64,000 nt of DNA from Emmonsiellopsis sp. PD_33. Taxonomy: Eukaryota > Ascomycota > Eurotiomycetes > Onygenales > Ajellomycetaceae. The notes under the pieces were generated by a model, which worked only from the letters and a program-made list of their open reading frames with translations, was not told the origin of the DNA and did no database searches. The stretch spans positions 157,725-221,724 of the forward strand of contig JANTQF010000022.1 of NCBI GenBank assembly GCA_032988165.1. The letters run 5' to 3'. Below, in pieces: positions 11,759 to 23,800 of the stretch. Position 1 is the stretch's first letter; each line of letters starts with the position of its first letter. The position numbers were made by a program, and so were the translations under genes.

Positions 11759-14700
11759 CCCGACGCGTCTCTTTCCAGCCTCTCGATTTCCCTTCCTGGC
11801 TCCCCTGATATTTTGATATCCAACGTTTTTGATGGCTTTGGCCATGTCTATTCTTCCCGTCCGCTGGAAACTGTTTGCTGTTGGTGCTGCCAACTTCCTA
11901 TCGATGCAATTCTTTCTTCAATTGCCTTTGTTTGACCTCGATTCTTTCCCACCTCTTGATATACTTCATTGCAACATACCCAGATCCAATGGCACTCCTC
12001 ATTCACCACTCTCTTGCCTTTGACAGGCATCATATATACAGCCCGGCTTCCCTACAGTCCTCCAATAGTCATCTCACGCGCTCAAGGCCCCTCACTGTTC
12101 CGTCGCGTTTTACCTGCTGTCCTCGCGAGACGTTGGATAGTGCGGTGGATGAATATTGGAACTTAACCCTAAGTACCCTCGTCGGTTGTCCTTCGTTTTG
12201 GACGTATGCTTCGCGGTTTACAGTTATTGAATGTCTGACTATCTCGCTTGATCCCTTGCCGGGTTGAACGGGCGAAAAGATGTTTGATGTCCAGCGCCTG
12301 TCGCAAGGCAGTCCGATTCTCTATACGTTCAAGAGTCCAAAAGGAACACGTGTCAGTTTATCGACTGGACTTAATACTTGGATCACCGAAGGGATGGCAG
12401 GTTTGGTGCTTGAACTTTTGGGGGGGAAACGGGAGATGGTTGGTGGGACACGTCGGGCGCCTTGCATTGAGGAGTTGCCTCTGGGAGCCACCAAGCCTTG
12501 GATTAGCGCCATTTGATATCTGCATTTTCTCGGTTTACGTGGTGGGATCGCGATACCGTCTGTTGGAAAAGCATTGAACTTTGAACACAGCAAATTCATC
12601 CCCGGATGATTGCCTACACACCGTCCACCTATGGTGCATTAGCATGTCGTTTTTGGAGGTCCACTTGTCGGAATCGTGCTATGTAGTCTCGTAATGAGGC
12701 TAACATAGTTCGTAGCAAGGCCAACAATTAGATAAGCATATGCTTGGGCGTCTTATCTGGTAGCCGCTCTGGATTGCCGTTAAGAATTCATGGCTTGTTG
12801 TCTGTTCCGGTTGTACTCTTTGCTTCCATAGCGGTACCTGATTCTCGGCCATGTCCGGGGTCTCTAGGGCAGCTGATGACAAGTATTGTCCTCAGATTTG
12901 GTTACGCTCTTTTGGATTGCATTTTGGATATCGGTGCCATCCAAGGCTGGCTGTCCCGTACATGTCTCCAATCTCTGAACGGCCATTCTGGCATTCGGAC
13001 CCCTACCATCCACCCCGTTCCCCGAATTTTGAAATGTAGCTCGCCTGCCTAGCACCACGGCACCAGCCAAAGGTGTTAGTTTGTTTTCAAACGTCCCGAT
13101 CCCCGCGTTAATCATCTCCTCGTAAGTTCAGCTTACGATTCCGAGTGAGCGCCGACATCTGGGGGCCAGCGAAATTTATTTCAGTGGTACCCAGCAGTTC
13201 CCTAGCCTGGAGAAATCCTGTGCTGTTTGGAAACGAAGCGGTTTTTGAGGATGTATTTTGTCCGCTTCTAAAATGCCCTCCAACCAGTCGTTTTTTGACT
13301 TTTGGAGAGGAAACAAAAACTTGTCTCTGAGGCTACTGTATCACACACAAGAGAGGCCTTTTCCTGTTCCTGAAAATGGACAGGGTTTGAATGTCGAGTG
13401 TTGGATCTGGAAATGTTATTTTGGGTTATGTCCTTGAGGTGTGGCAAGTCTCGTGGAAAGCAGATGCAGGAGATCGAACGACGATTGTGAACGAACAGCA
13501 TACTGGTTTCATTGATTCTACAATGGGGGGATGGAGGTGTCCAAGCTTCCCAAACGCGAAATTTCTCGGCGTAACCAAAGCTGTGGAAATTCCCACTATG
13601 TTTACCGACCAGCAAGGGTCTCTTGTTTTCCGCCAACGGCCCTATGTGGATTAGTCATGCAAGTTGCCATACTTCAGCTGGATTCTCCTATCAAACTTCA
13701 AAGGTCTCTTGTCATTTACGTTGGTTTTTGGGATATCCTGTCCATTTGTTCGCTGCCCGGAAATGAGAAGAGTGGAGGCTGGTTTTGGAATATGCTCCAG
13801 GTCGGGACCTCTCTCGAGTGAGGATCAAAGCTTAGGCTTGTCTGTGTCTGTTGCATATCTATCTCCTACTCCATCGCCTCTCTCATTCTATGTTGGAACG
13901 TCATTTGGTTAGATTGCCAAAACCCACCATGAGTACGAGATGAAGGATTGATATTGGTCTGGTGTTTACAAGTACGTCCATGCTTTGCAAGACGGGCTAG
14001 AGGCGGGGAATAAGGGCATTTCTAGCTCGAGAGGTCGACGTTAGTGATATTTTTACGGTGGTTTGCTGCGGGAAATTTCAGTCGTTCCCTGTGTTCGCAC
14101 GGGGAACGGCGTCAGCCTTTTTTTATAAGTCTCCCCATTCCTACTACTCCGCAATTAAGCTAACTACCGCTGCAGGTCGCATACGGACAAACTGTTGCAT
14201 GGACTAAGTGCCGCCCATATCCATTTTGCCCTGTATTTGCTGTATGAGGGTGGATTTTTGGTAACACCCATTGTTTTCTGTGACGCTCGACACATTCCCT
14301 TGGGTCTACGCTTTCCACGTTGATTCTCTATCTGTACCACCAACAAGCAATCTTTGTTCTTTGAACCCTCGCACTTTCAGCTTGGATTGTATTATTTGTT
14401 GCGTAACGGTCTATGTTGTCCCATGGCGTCATTTGTACGATTCCAACAATCATCCCCTCGTTATTCCTTGCCATTCGCCTTTATCAATCTGGAGAGTAAC
14501 GTCCTTTCCATCTTCCGGTCTTAAATATGGAAAGGACGGCATCTTCCACTGCGCCGATTTCCCGCGGGTCGCAGCTTCATCCGGCCACGGGATTGCCGGT
14601 CGACCTTTCCGATTCCAACTGCGCGCTGTCGTCTGTCAAGCCAAACAAAGCATCATCTTGTTGACTCCATTCTCTTGTTATTCTCAACCCCGATTCCGGC

Positions 14701-14806
14701 TGTGTCTTTGTATACCATACAGTCGTTTTCCCAATCAGTCGCTTTCCCTATCATTATTCTATTCTACTCTTGTACATCTTTAATCGTCCGATACGGCTTC
14801 GACACC
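11759..14806. other. 3-kb stretch without a convincing gene, upstream of chitin deacetylase
   Basis: Short frames occur on both strands, the longest 170 codons at 14271-14783 (+), but none resembles a family, shows coherent splice structure or has coding-like composition. The plus strand is T/C-rich through much of it. A TTTTTTATAAG element at about 14117-14127 could be a TATA box giving a chitin deacetylase leader of about 680 bases. The rest could be a long leader, a non-coding transcript or a decayed gene. Confidence 0.5.
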
Positions 14807-16167
14807 ATGCATGCCCGCGACTGGGTCTGGCAGCTGTATCTAGGCTTGACTGTGGCTGCGTCCCCTACTGAAAACAGGGCCGAATCAGAGGATGCTGGGA
14901 TCAGCGGAATTTTGCCTCAGTTTCCGATTCGACCACCACCGGTACCTCTCCCCCCTCCAGGCTTCGGCATTCGAGGCGACGCTTCGCTGGCTAGACGTGG
15001 CTTGGGAGTAGCCAAGTGTGGCCCGAATATTGGTTCTTGTGCAGAGGGCTACTGCTGCTCTTCCTCAGGTAAAGCTCAACAAAGTCTACAGCCTTCTTTT
15101 CCGTCGCTTATTGTGTTTCAGGTTATTGTGGTTATTCGAGGGCATATTGCCAGGCTCCGGATTGTCTGATTGGCTATGGAGATGGTTGCGATGCACTGCA
15201 AACGCCAGAGGGGGAGACTACTCGGTATATCCCGCGGCATCCCCTTGGCGAAGCTCCTTACGCCCCGCAATCGATTTTCCATTGCACAGTTCCGAACACA
15301 GTTGCCCTGACATACGACGACGGACCAAATGTGTACACCAGCGACCTTCTTGATATCCTCGACGCACACGATGCTAAGGCTACATTTTTCCTATCTGGAA
15401 TTAATTCGAGCAAAGGCCCAATCGATGACCCTAAAACCCCTTGGATGGACATTATATATCGCATGATCGAGAGTGACCACCAAATTGCCAGCCATACGTG
15501 GGGCCACCAAGATTTAAATCAGCTCAATTCTCATGAGCGCCGGAACCAGATGCTGAGAAACGAAATGGCCCTACGTAATATCCTCGGTGGCTTTCCAACG
15601 TATATGCGCCCCCCATACTCAAGTTGTACCCATGACACAGGTTGCGTTGACGATATGGAGGAACTGGGCTATCATATTGCCTACTTCGATGTAGATACAG
15701 ATGACTACAATAACGACTCTCCCGATCAAATCCAGCGCGCCAAGGACAATTTTGATAGTGCCCTCGAACTACTTTCACCGACAGGAAATCCTCTGTTGGT
15801 CATATCTCATGATGTCCACGAACAAACGGTCTATAACCTGACAGAGCATATGCTGAATAGCATAGATCGAGCGGGGTATCGGGCTGTTACTCTTGGAGAA
15901 TGTCTTGATGACGACCCAGACCACTGGTACCGTTGGGATACTAAGTTTAGTGTGCCTCGCTATCGCCAACCGAACAATTCTTCTAGAAAAGCAGACCCCA
16001 TGCCGAAACCCATCTCCCTCGATGGTTCCTGCGGACCCAAGTTCACCTGTTCCGGTTCCAGGTTTGGCGGTTGTTGCAGCGGTCATGGATTCTGTGGAAA
16101 CTCCACTGCGCACTGTGGTGACGGATGCCAGACAACTTACGGCCTATGCTTTGATCCATCCTCGTGA
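14807..16167 (+). CDS. Chitin deacetylase (CE4) flanked by two CBM18 domains, secreted
   Basis: Exons 14807-15068 and 15122-16167 give 435 residues. CE4 enzymes remove acetyl groups from chitin to make chitosan in the wall. The sequence starts with a hydrophobic secretion signal, then a Pro-rich linker, a first chitin-binding CBM18 from Cys71 (CGPNIGSC...CCSSSGYCG; the intron falls inside it), the NodB catalytic domain, and a second CBM18 near the C-terminus (SGSRFGGCCSGHGFCGN). All five CE4 motifs are present: TYDDGP (catalytic Asp153, metal Asp154), SHTWGH (metal His212 and His216), RPPYSS (Arg250), DVDTDDYN, and ISHDVH (His317). It should therefore be active. It ends without a GPI-type tail. 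MHARDWVWQ at 14807 is chosen as start because the signal peptide follows at once; an in-frame upstream ATG exists at 14675. Confidence 0.93.
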
Positions 16168-17121
16168 TAAATCCGGGACCGTGAGATACCCAATTTCCAA
16201 GGCTGCGGATAATATGTGCCGTAGGTGAGGGATCAAAGCCGGGATTGTTTCTTCGTCTACTTGATTGTTGAGTTTTTTATATCCGTTGTCCTGCCCTGGC
16301 CAGTCGTGCCATTTTGTATCCCCACTTCCGCATCGGGGTTTCTGCTTATCCATACTTTTCCCCTGTACATACATGTATTATCATTATCGTCGCATAGGCG
16401 GTGGTCGTCTTGTTTCCGACCCGATACTGCGTGTACTTTGCTGTACACAGGCCAATGCATTGGTTAACTCTTGAATCCGTCCTGGCTTGTAAAGAGTGAT
16501 GTGAGCTTATAGGATTACTCGAGGATGTAGAATTTTTAGAATGTCTTGGTAGAGAAAGGGGTATTAGTTGCTCTAATAATTGATTTCTACCGTAGGAGAA
16601 AATAATAAAGATGCTCGCTGGGTATTTTGTAGTCTGCAGTATAGTATACATGTAGAGCATGATGAAATTAGATAGTAGAGGTGGGGGGAATAGATATGTA
16701 TGGAGGTAAGGGATAAAGCAAGGTATAATAAGGGATATAATACATGGAAATTTAATTGCAGTTGCAGTGGCAGGGAGAAGAAGAAGAAGAAGAAGGGGTA
16801 TGGGATGTAAGATGTAAGATAAGATATGCATGCACCGCGTGATGGTCGTTTCGTTTCGTGGTTGTGGTTGTGGTCGTGGTTGTGGTCGTGGTTGTGGTCG
16901 TGGTTGTGGTCCGGGGGGGATAGGTCGGGTCGAGGGGGGGAGGGAATTAATGGAATGGAATGGAATGGAACGGAGGATATGGATACGGATATCGACATGG
17001 ATCGCATGCATGGACAGAACATGAATAATCCCCCCGAAAAAAAAGACGTTCACAATCCTTCGCTCCACGCAAAATACCTGGCTGGCTGGCCGGGTAGGGT
17101 AGCCGGCTCACGTCTGTCAGC
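16168..17121. other. Convergent 3' flanks with simple repeats
   Basis: This lies between the chitin deacetylase stop and the stop of the minus-strand gene at 17122. It contains an AGA-rich tract (about 16776-16797), a 12-base tandem repeat and TGGAA repeats (about 16948-16972). Frames here, including a 240-codon minus-strand one, are translations of the repeats and are not called. Confidence 0.6.
16859..16910 (+). repeat. 12-bp G/T-rich minisatellite
   Basis: Four to five tandem copies of GGTTGTGGTCGT end in a poly-G run at about 16913-16919. The strand is G/T-only apart from one C per unit. Confidence 0.88.
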
Positions 17122-19464
17122 CTACGGCTTCCGAACGACTTTCAACAACGGCGCGATCCGCGCCGTCCGACTGAGGCCGACGCGGTAAGAGATCTTTTTG
17201 TTTATTGTGATGGGGCTGTGTTTGTCTGGGCCCTTTTGGTGCTGTGGTGGTGGAGGTGGAGGCTTTTGGGGGGTAGAGGTTGGGGATGTGGTGGTTGTGG
17301 TTTTGGGTTGGAGCTCAGCTTTCGGGGATGGGGGGTTATTTTCTGTCTGTGGAAAGTTCTGCTCTGGGTTTGTGGGGTTGTTTTTGGCTGTAGTGGGTGA
17401 TGCTGGGGTGTTTGTGTTTGTGTTTGGATTTTCGGAGTGGTCGTGGTTTGGGATGGGGAGGATATTCTGGTCTTGCTCTGTGAGGGGTTGGATAGTTTTT
17501 GAATCCTGATCCTCATCGACTTTCTTGCCGATCTCGGTTTCAGAAGCGGTGGCCATTTGTGCTTCTGCAATCAGCGAATCCGTCGTCTTCTTCCTCTTTC
17601 GGCCGCGCTTCTTCGGAGCCGGGGCGACTGGGCCTGGTTGCTGTTCTATTATATCCTCCAACTTCCCCGACTGCCCCTTTGCCTCGGATTTGCCAGCATT
17701 TACTACCTCCAGTTTAACCCGCATCTCATTCTCGCTTTTGAAAACGTCCTCCTCCTCGCGCTTCGTCTTCGCACTCTTCTTCTTCCCCGTCACCGTCTCC
17801 TTGAACGTAACATCCGCCGGTCTCTCCTCAACCCAAATCACATCATCCTCAACGTCCGACTCGATTGCCCTCTTCATCATTACGGAAGTAGTCTTGCCTC
17901 GCTTGACTTTCTTTTTGGGGCCCCGGCGGGCTGCGCGTTTAGGTGGATCGAGGATAATATCAGCTGGCTCTGCGGGCGTCGCAGCAGGTACGGCGGCAGA
18001 GGGGGCTTGTTCAAGCTGGGCTTGGGCTTGTTCGGGAATGTGCGGAGTTGGTCCGTTTGGTAAGGCTTGTTCGAGCGGAGAGTTGTTGGCTATTACGGCT
18101 ACTTCGACGCCAAGCTGGACATCATCATGAATATCACCATTTCCAACCCCATCGTCAACGATTCGCCGACTCCGCGAACGGCTAGGTCGCGGCTTGTAGC
18201 ATTCCCTGGGCATCCCGATGAACTCCATGCTGTCCAATTCATCCTGGTCATCCTCAGGTTCCATCTCCGTAATAGTACTTTTCCGTGCCTGGGCCTGCGT
18301 GGGCTTCATATTCGTAATAGCAACCTGCACAGTTGGCGGCAGGGCAAGCTCATCATCCCCGCCTTCGTTGGAGGACTGAGGCGGATTGCCGGCAAAGGTA
18401 GACATGGTCCTACGTGCCCTCACGAGAGTGGTGGAGGACATTGGCTCGGTGTCGCAGGAGGGGGAGTAGTCGAAGGATAGTGCTGATTTCGAGCGGCTGG
18501 GTGGCGGGTGGTTTCGAGGGGGTGGTGCACCAAGGTCTGGGGTCTCTGTGTGTTTCGGCATGGTAGATGTTTCCGCATACGCATCTCCATGAGAGTTCGC
18601 AATAGTCTCGATTGCGCCATGTGCAGCCTCAGTATATCCCTCTTGTTCGTGACCCTGATCCCGCTCCCCTTGCGCCGCGAATATCATCCCACCATCCGCA
18701 AAAGCCACGTCCTCTCCGTCACCCTCTCCACCTCCACCTCCGCCCAAACTCCCAATACCCACATCCTCACCCTCCCACCCCCCTCCATCCCCATCCACAA
18801 ACCCTCCCACCGTCCTCCTCCTCTTCAACGCCATCCCCATACCCATACCCACCCCACCAGCCGACCTCCCCCTCTTCAACCTCATCCCCATCCCCATCCC
18901 CAACCCCCTCTCTCCCTCCCCAAGACCAAGACCAAGCCACATCCTCTCCCTCCGCTCCTGCGACGGCGTCATCATACTCTCCCCCCCACCACCACCACTC
19001 CGGCCCCGGCCCTCCCCCTGGCTACCCTGCTGCGACGCGAGGAACTGGTCAAAGTTCACAGTAAGCGTTGGATCCTCCTCGCGCCGCCGCTCACGCTCAC
19101 GGTCACGCTCATCAACGACACCGCCATCGCCATCGCCATTGGCATCGGCATATCCAGCGGCGGTAGCGGTAGCGGTACCGTGGGTATCTTCTGGTGCCGC
19201 TAGCAACTGTCCACCCACACCCACACCCACACCCACACCCACACCCACATCCCCAATCCCATCCACAACCCCCGCGCCAGGCACCGATCCACACTCGACA
19301 TCAACATCAACAATACCCGCACCACCAGCACCGTTTGAGGTACCGGCAGCAGTCCCGCACAAGGCATCCCCTCCACCAACCCGCAATCCCAACTCGCCAT
19401 CGACATCGACATCGACATCGACATCCGACTCCGCGTCCGAATCCTGGATCACGCGGGGCGGCAT
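17122..19464 (-). CDS. Hypothetical low-complexity nuclear protein with conserved C-terminal tail
   Basis: Single exon, about 780 residues from MPPRVIQDSD; the frame continues 18 codons upstream but this start resembles fungal relatives. The protein is disordered. It has DVDVDVD and GVGVGVGVG stretches near the N-terminus (both encoded by tandem DNA repeats), a second Gly/Met-rich region with GMGMGMAL, and Lys/Arg patches (RRGPKKKVKRGK, KKRGRKRKK) that look like nuclear localisation or AT-hook-like segments. It then has a Pro-rich stretch and the short tail ISYRVGLSRTARIAPLLK. I recall such a tail in fungal proteins annotated as AT DNA-binding, but I cannot verify that. A chromatin role is inference only. 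Confidence 0.62.
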   Translation of the reverse strand: MPPRVIQDSDAESDVDVDVDVDGELGLRVGGGDALCGTAAGTSNGAGGAGIVDVDVECGSVPGAGVVDGIGDVGVGVGVGVGVGGQLLAAPEDTHGTATATAAGYADANGDGDGGVVDERDRERERRREEDPTLTVNFDQFLASQQGSQGEGRGRSGGGGGESMMTPSQERRERMWLGLGLGEGERGLGMGMGMRLKRGRSAGGVGMGMGMALKRRRTVGGFVDGDGGGWEGEDVGIGSLGGGGGGEGDGEDVAFADGGMIFAAQGERDQGHEQEGYTEAAHGAIETIANSHGDAYAETSTMPKHTETPDLGAPPPRNHPPPSRSKSALSFDYSPSCDTEPMSSTTLVRARRTMSTFAGNPPQSSNEGGDDELALPPTVQVAITNMKPTQAQARKSTITEMEPEDDQDELDSMEFIGMPRECYKPRPSRSRSRRIVDDGVGNGDIHDDVQLGVEVAVIANNSPLEQALPNGPTPHIPEQAQAQLEQAPSAAVPAATPAEPADIILDPPKRAARRGPKKKVKRGKTTSVMMKRAIESDVEDDVIWVEERPADVTFKETVTGKKKSAKTKREEEDVFKSENEMRVKLEVVNAGKSEAKGQSGKLEDIIEQQPGPVAPAPKKRGRKRKKTTDSLIAEAQMATASETEIGKKVDEDQDSKTIQPLTEQDQNILPIPNHDHSENPNTNTNTPASPTTAKNNPTNPEQNFPQTENNPPSPKAELQPKTTTTTSPTSTPQKPPPPPPQHQKGPDKHSPITINKKISYRVGLSRTARIAPLLKVVRKP
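19212..19250. repeat. (CCCACA)n coding hexanucleotide repeat
   Basis: About six tandem units within the 17122-19464 gene encode an alternating Gly-Val tract on the minus strand. The six-base period preserves the frame if copy number changes. Confidence 0.85.
19399..19425. repeat. (GACATC)n coding hexanucleotide repeat
   Basis: Four to five tandem units near the N-terminal end of the same gene encode alternating Asp-Val on the minus strand. Confidence 0.85.
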
Positions 19465-20881
19465 TGTGCATGCATGCATACACACAAGCACAGTGCAGTG
19501 CAGGGCAGGGCAGCGCACGCCTGACTATCTATTTCAATGCTGGGATGTGTAGATTATAGATGGGAGGACGGGTATCACATATATCAATCACACACACACA
19601 CTGTGGCCATAAGCATAACCGTAACCGTAAACCGCGCGAGGTGGGGTGTGGGGGGTAGGGTAGGGTAAGTAACCGCAAGTGTTGCTCTTAGGGCTGATTC
19701 AATCGCGCGTGTCCCGACGGGGGGTGTTCGTCAAATTAATGTAGAGAGATTGGATTAGATTAGATTATATTAGATTGAGCGGGTGAGGGTGACGGTTTGA
19801 CGGTTTGACGGTTTTCGAATACAAGAGGGAGGGGAGTGTTGGCTAGGGTAGGGCAGTGTAAGCCGGCAACTCCCTAAGGTAGGTAGGTAGGTAGGTAGCT
19901 TGAAGTGAGTGAGTAGCTGGCGATGAACGGATTATCGTATAGTATTGGTTAAAGTAATCAATTTCACGCTGTGTCTTGGTTCGTTTCGTTCCTTTCCTTC
20001 CGTTTCGTGTTTGTTTGGAGAGATTGTGGGTGGTGAGGTACGGAGGGTTGGAGGTGGATGGAGGTGGATGGAGGTTGGCGCGTCGAGTCGAGGAGGAAAT
20101 GGGAACAGGACGCGAGGTCACGTGGTGATAAGGATAGGATAAGGATTCTGTCGCCTGCCCAGCATGGAGCTTATCAGCCAGTTATGGATGTATGTACATA
20201 CATGTAGCAAGAGAAAGCGGATGAGAAAAAGGCTGATATTCATTCATTTGTGGATTTCAAACTAATTTTAATTTATTTATTCTACACCCGAAAGAAATAT
20301 CGTGAGTTGAGACAAAATGCATAGAAGGTCAAAAGCAAAAGCAGAAGCAAAAACAAGAATAAGGAATGAAACAATAAATTAAACACACCAGAATAAATAA
20401 GAGTATTACTAAAAATACCGTAAAAAAGGTTTAAGTAAGGGACGAAGGCGTAGAAAGAATACAAGAGTGCAAAGCAAAAAATGAATAACAAAAAAGCGCC
20501 ATAGTCGCCATCAGCGTGAGCATATCTCGTTGATAACAAAAGAAAACCCCTTTTCCCCTCCTTTTGGTGAGTGATTCATCTAGGCCGAAAACTCCGTTCC
20601 GCGGAATAGAATAGAATAGAAAAAGAACCCGGTGGAAAATGTAAAAAGTAAAGCAAAGCGTACATAGGCTGGACCATGCACCATGCACCATCAACCTCTT
20701 GCGCCGAAATCAAGTGCCCATGCGGTGCCCGCGCCCATAACAAAGACAAACGGAAAAAGGACCGAACAAGTGAGTATGTAGATAAATCGCTAGAACATAA
20801 AAGTAACCGCCATACATAATCCTCGCGTACGGTGTATGGTGCGCAAATAAACAACCCCATCCCTGCGGCATGATCCACAAA
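19465..20881. other. Intergenic region with many short tandem repeats
   Basis: It holds the 5' flank of the low-complexity gene and the 3' flank of KCS1. Visible repeats are AGATT units (19749-19776), an eight-base TTTGACGG-type repeat in three copies (about 19791-19816) and GGTA units (19877-19898). A GTCACGTG site lies at 20117-20124. From about 20280 to 20880 the sequence is A/T-rich and looks like the KCS1 3' untranslated region. No gene is seen. Confidence 0.6.
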
Positions 20882-23800
20882 TCAGACACTGACCTCGCCT
20901 GGGTCAATATCCATCACCCCTTCCTCCCAGAACCCATTGACTCCGCTCTCCCGGTCTGCACTGCGAGGCCCGAGTGCCATGCCTTCTCCTTCACCTCGCT
21001 CAACATAATCTTCGTCGTTGATTTCTTTCAAGATCCGCTGGAAATACATCCTCAGTGAACGCAGGCCGCGCAGGTAGCCGCGATCGATATCCTGCGGGTG
21101 GTGAGGCGGACAGGGCGCATCGGGCGGGATGCCGTCTTCACCAGTAATACAATTGGCAAAGTCCACAATCTTGAGCTCCAAGCTCATATTGTTATGCCCA
21201 TCCTCCTTGGCCTTTTTCGCGCAGTCCTTGTCTTTTGGTTTTTCAGCGGCAAGTTCTGCCTTTTCTGGCGGCGGTTTTTCTCCATCATATAAAATCAGGA
21301 GACTGCTGGCGTAAAGTCTGTAACCAGGCAGTCGCCGTACCATGGCTTCCAGGCGAGCAAGCTTGTCTAGAATAATGGGGATCTTCTTAGAGACGCTGGC
21401 GTAGCTAACACCATCGTACAAGAACCTAGTCAGTGCATCCTGGAACTGTCTTCCTGCGGTAAGGTCACGACCGAAATATTTGTCCTCGAAAAGGTATTCC
21501 TGCTTCTTGACGTTCCAGACCTGCATGCCGCAAAGCCGGACTCCCAGTTGCTGCGAGGTCGTGGTCTGGCACTTGCGTCTCTGAGATTTCTTCTTCTTCT
21601 CGTCAGCCTCGATCCCATACTGGCGAGTTCCCATTTTCAAATCCAGGACACACGGCTTGTTCATCCCGGCAGTCAGGTCCTCCAGAAGCAAGAAAAACTG
21701 AACCCGTTCATCGCGCATTGTCTGCGCTTCCTTGGGGTTGATAGGCAGACGGACTGGTTCTCCGGTTCGGGTTTCGAGGGTGACCGGGAAGGTGGTTTTG
21801 GTTGGACGAGGCGTGGTAGCTTCCGAAGTAGACCCTCCTTGGCTAGGCGACGAGTCGCCAATGATCATAGTAGAATCCGTAATAGCAGGCGTCGACGACG
21901 GTTCTGGTTCCATCCTGAAAATCTCATCCTCCTTGTCTCCACCATATCCATCATCCTCGAAATACAGGAGATCGCCAGGCTGGCTATTGCTCATGCTGCG
22001 TTTCCTTTCTAGACCGCTACCGGAATGACGCCGCCGTAACCGAGGTGTCGTCGACTGCAGGGGAGTTGGACGGTGGGGGAAATCGACAGTGTTGATTTTC
22101 TCCAACCGGTTACCGTCCCCATTCACAACGGTCGAGGCAGATGACGATAGATTAGACTGTTTGCGGTCGTCGTTCCCTTTAGTTGAGAGCGGGGGCATCG
22201 AACCTTCGCGAATCAGCCTACCAACACTATCGCCCTGACTAGAAGGACGGTCCAGAGTGATTTGGCTACGCCTTCTAGAACTATCCGGCCGCAGCTTCGA
22301 CAAGGACGTATGTCCACGACCATGACGACGGTGATGATGTATTGTCGGAGGTGCAAAAACTTCCCGAAGCACCTGTTCCTGCAATTTGGTGTTCACGGTC
22401 GTTGCACCCCAGCTTTTCAAATGGGGGATGGGGCTAGAAGCTGGCGGAGTACTTGGCGCGGGATCTTCACCAACCAATGCTTGCCGGAGTCTGGAAGAAT
22501 CCCGACTGTCTGCAGATTGGGAGGTAAAGAGATCCAACGGAATGATATGCCGGTTATTCTCCAAGATCACCTTCGGGATAACCCCTGTAACCTGTGATTG
22601 GCTGAATATCCTGGGGCTATTCGTGCCATTGGCGCCATTCGCAATCCGTTGTGTTTCGCCCTTGTCGGCCGTACTGGTCGTCGCAGGGGTAGTAGTTCCG
22701 TTTGCGACATCAACTTTGTTCTTTGGTCGCTTTGGGCCTTTGGAAAATGTTACGTTGAGGACGCCAATATACCTACAATCCGGGAGGGAAAAGGCACCAC
22801 ATTAGCATTACATCTACAAGGCCTGAGACGTTGAGACGGCGCGGATAAATCTTGGCTGAGGATTCAGCTAAACAATCCACGAAGCGTCGCATATGTGGAA
22901 GGGCAGCGTTGTAAGTCACACCACAGAAAGAAAAAAAAATACTAACCTTGCAAGAAACATCAACATCTCCGGATGCCTGCGTTCAATTCTTTCGTAGAAT
23001 TCATTTTCACGGTTATTCAGTTGTTTACAAACAGCACGCCGGGAGAATCTAAACACCGTAGTGTGTCCGCCAACTTGATGTCTATAGGGTTTCAGTTCAA
23101 CAGCACCCAGGGGAGCTGCAGGCACATGGGTATGTTTACGTCTAGGACGTGGGAGAGCCGGGACGGCACCTGCATCGTCTGTCAGGCTCGATTCTTCTTC
23201 GCGAGCAGAGAGGCCGCTTTCATCAGCAGAGCCAAATTCAGACTCGGAGGCTGTTTCAGCTCCAAGCTCAGATATTGTAGCCAACGAGGGTTCTTCGGCC
23301 GGGCGAATGTCGCCATGAAGGAGACGGGTATCTTTTTCGGAATGCAATGAGATGTCCACATGGTTCGTAGATTTGCTTGGCATCTCGAGGCCTTCTTCTA
23401 ACGAGAGCCCCTCGACTTCCGCCTCGAGAGGCACTTCCGGAGACTGGGGCCGTTCGACATCGTCAGTCGATGAGCGTTGGTGTGGAAAGTATAGAGCGGA
23501 AGAAATGCGTTCCTCGTCCTCGTAGCTTTCGGAGCCTTCGCGAATGAGGCGCTGGGTAGTGTCTGACTCGGGCGATTGGCTCAAGGCGGCATCTGACCCA
23601 AACACCATAGATCCGCGATCTGGAATCGGGGCTGGCATGCTCCGGGTCGAAGACGCATACTCGCTGGTGTGGGGACGATAATTCTTGATCTCGTCCAGGA
23701 GCTCAGCGGGGACCCTCCTCCACTTGTCTATCCTAGCCTCTTCAGGAATATCAATATGGATGGGTTGTTGATCCCGGCGCGTAGGGGTCGTCACGGCGGT

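Noticed and set aside
14271..14783. 170-codon plus-strand frame before chitin deacetylase
   Set aside because: Composition follows the T/C bias of the leader, and it contains no motif or splice-consistent partner.
16346..17068. 240-codon minus-strand frame rich in Pro/Arg/Gln
   Set aside because: It is a translation of the G/T minisatellite and simple repeats, with no family resemblance and no independent coding signal.
19650..19671. GGGTAGGGTAGGGTAA, telomere-like
   Set aside because: The unit is TAGGG rather than TTAGGG, with only two or three copies inside a general repeat zone; not an interstitial telomere.
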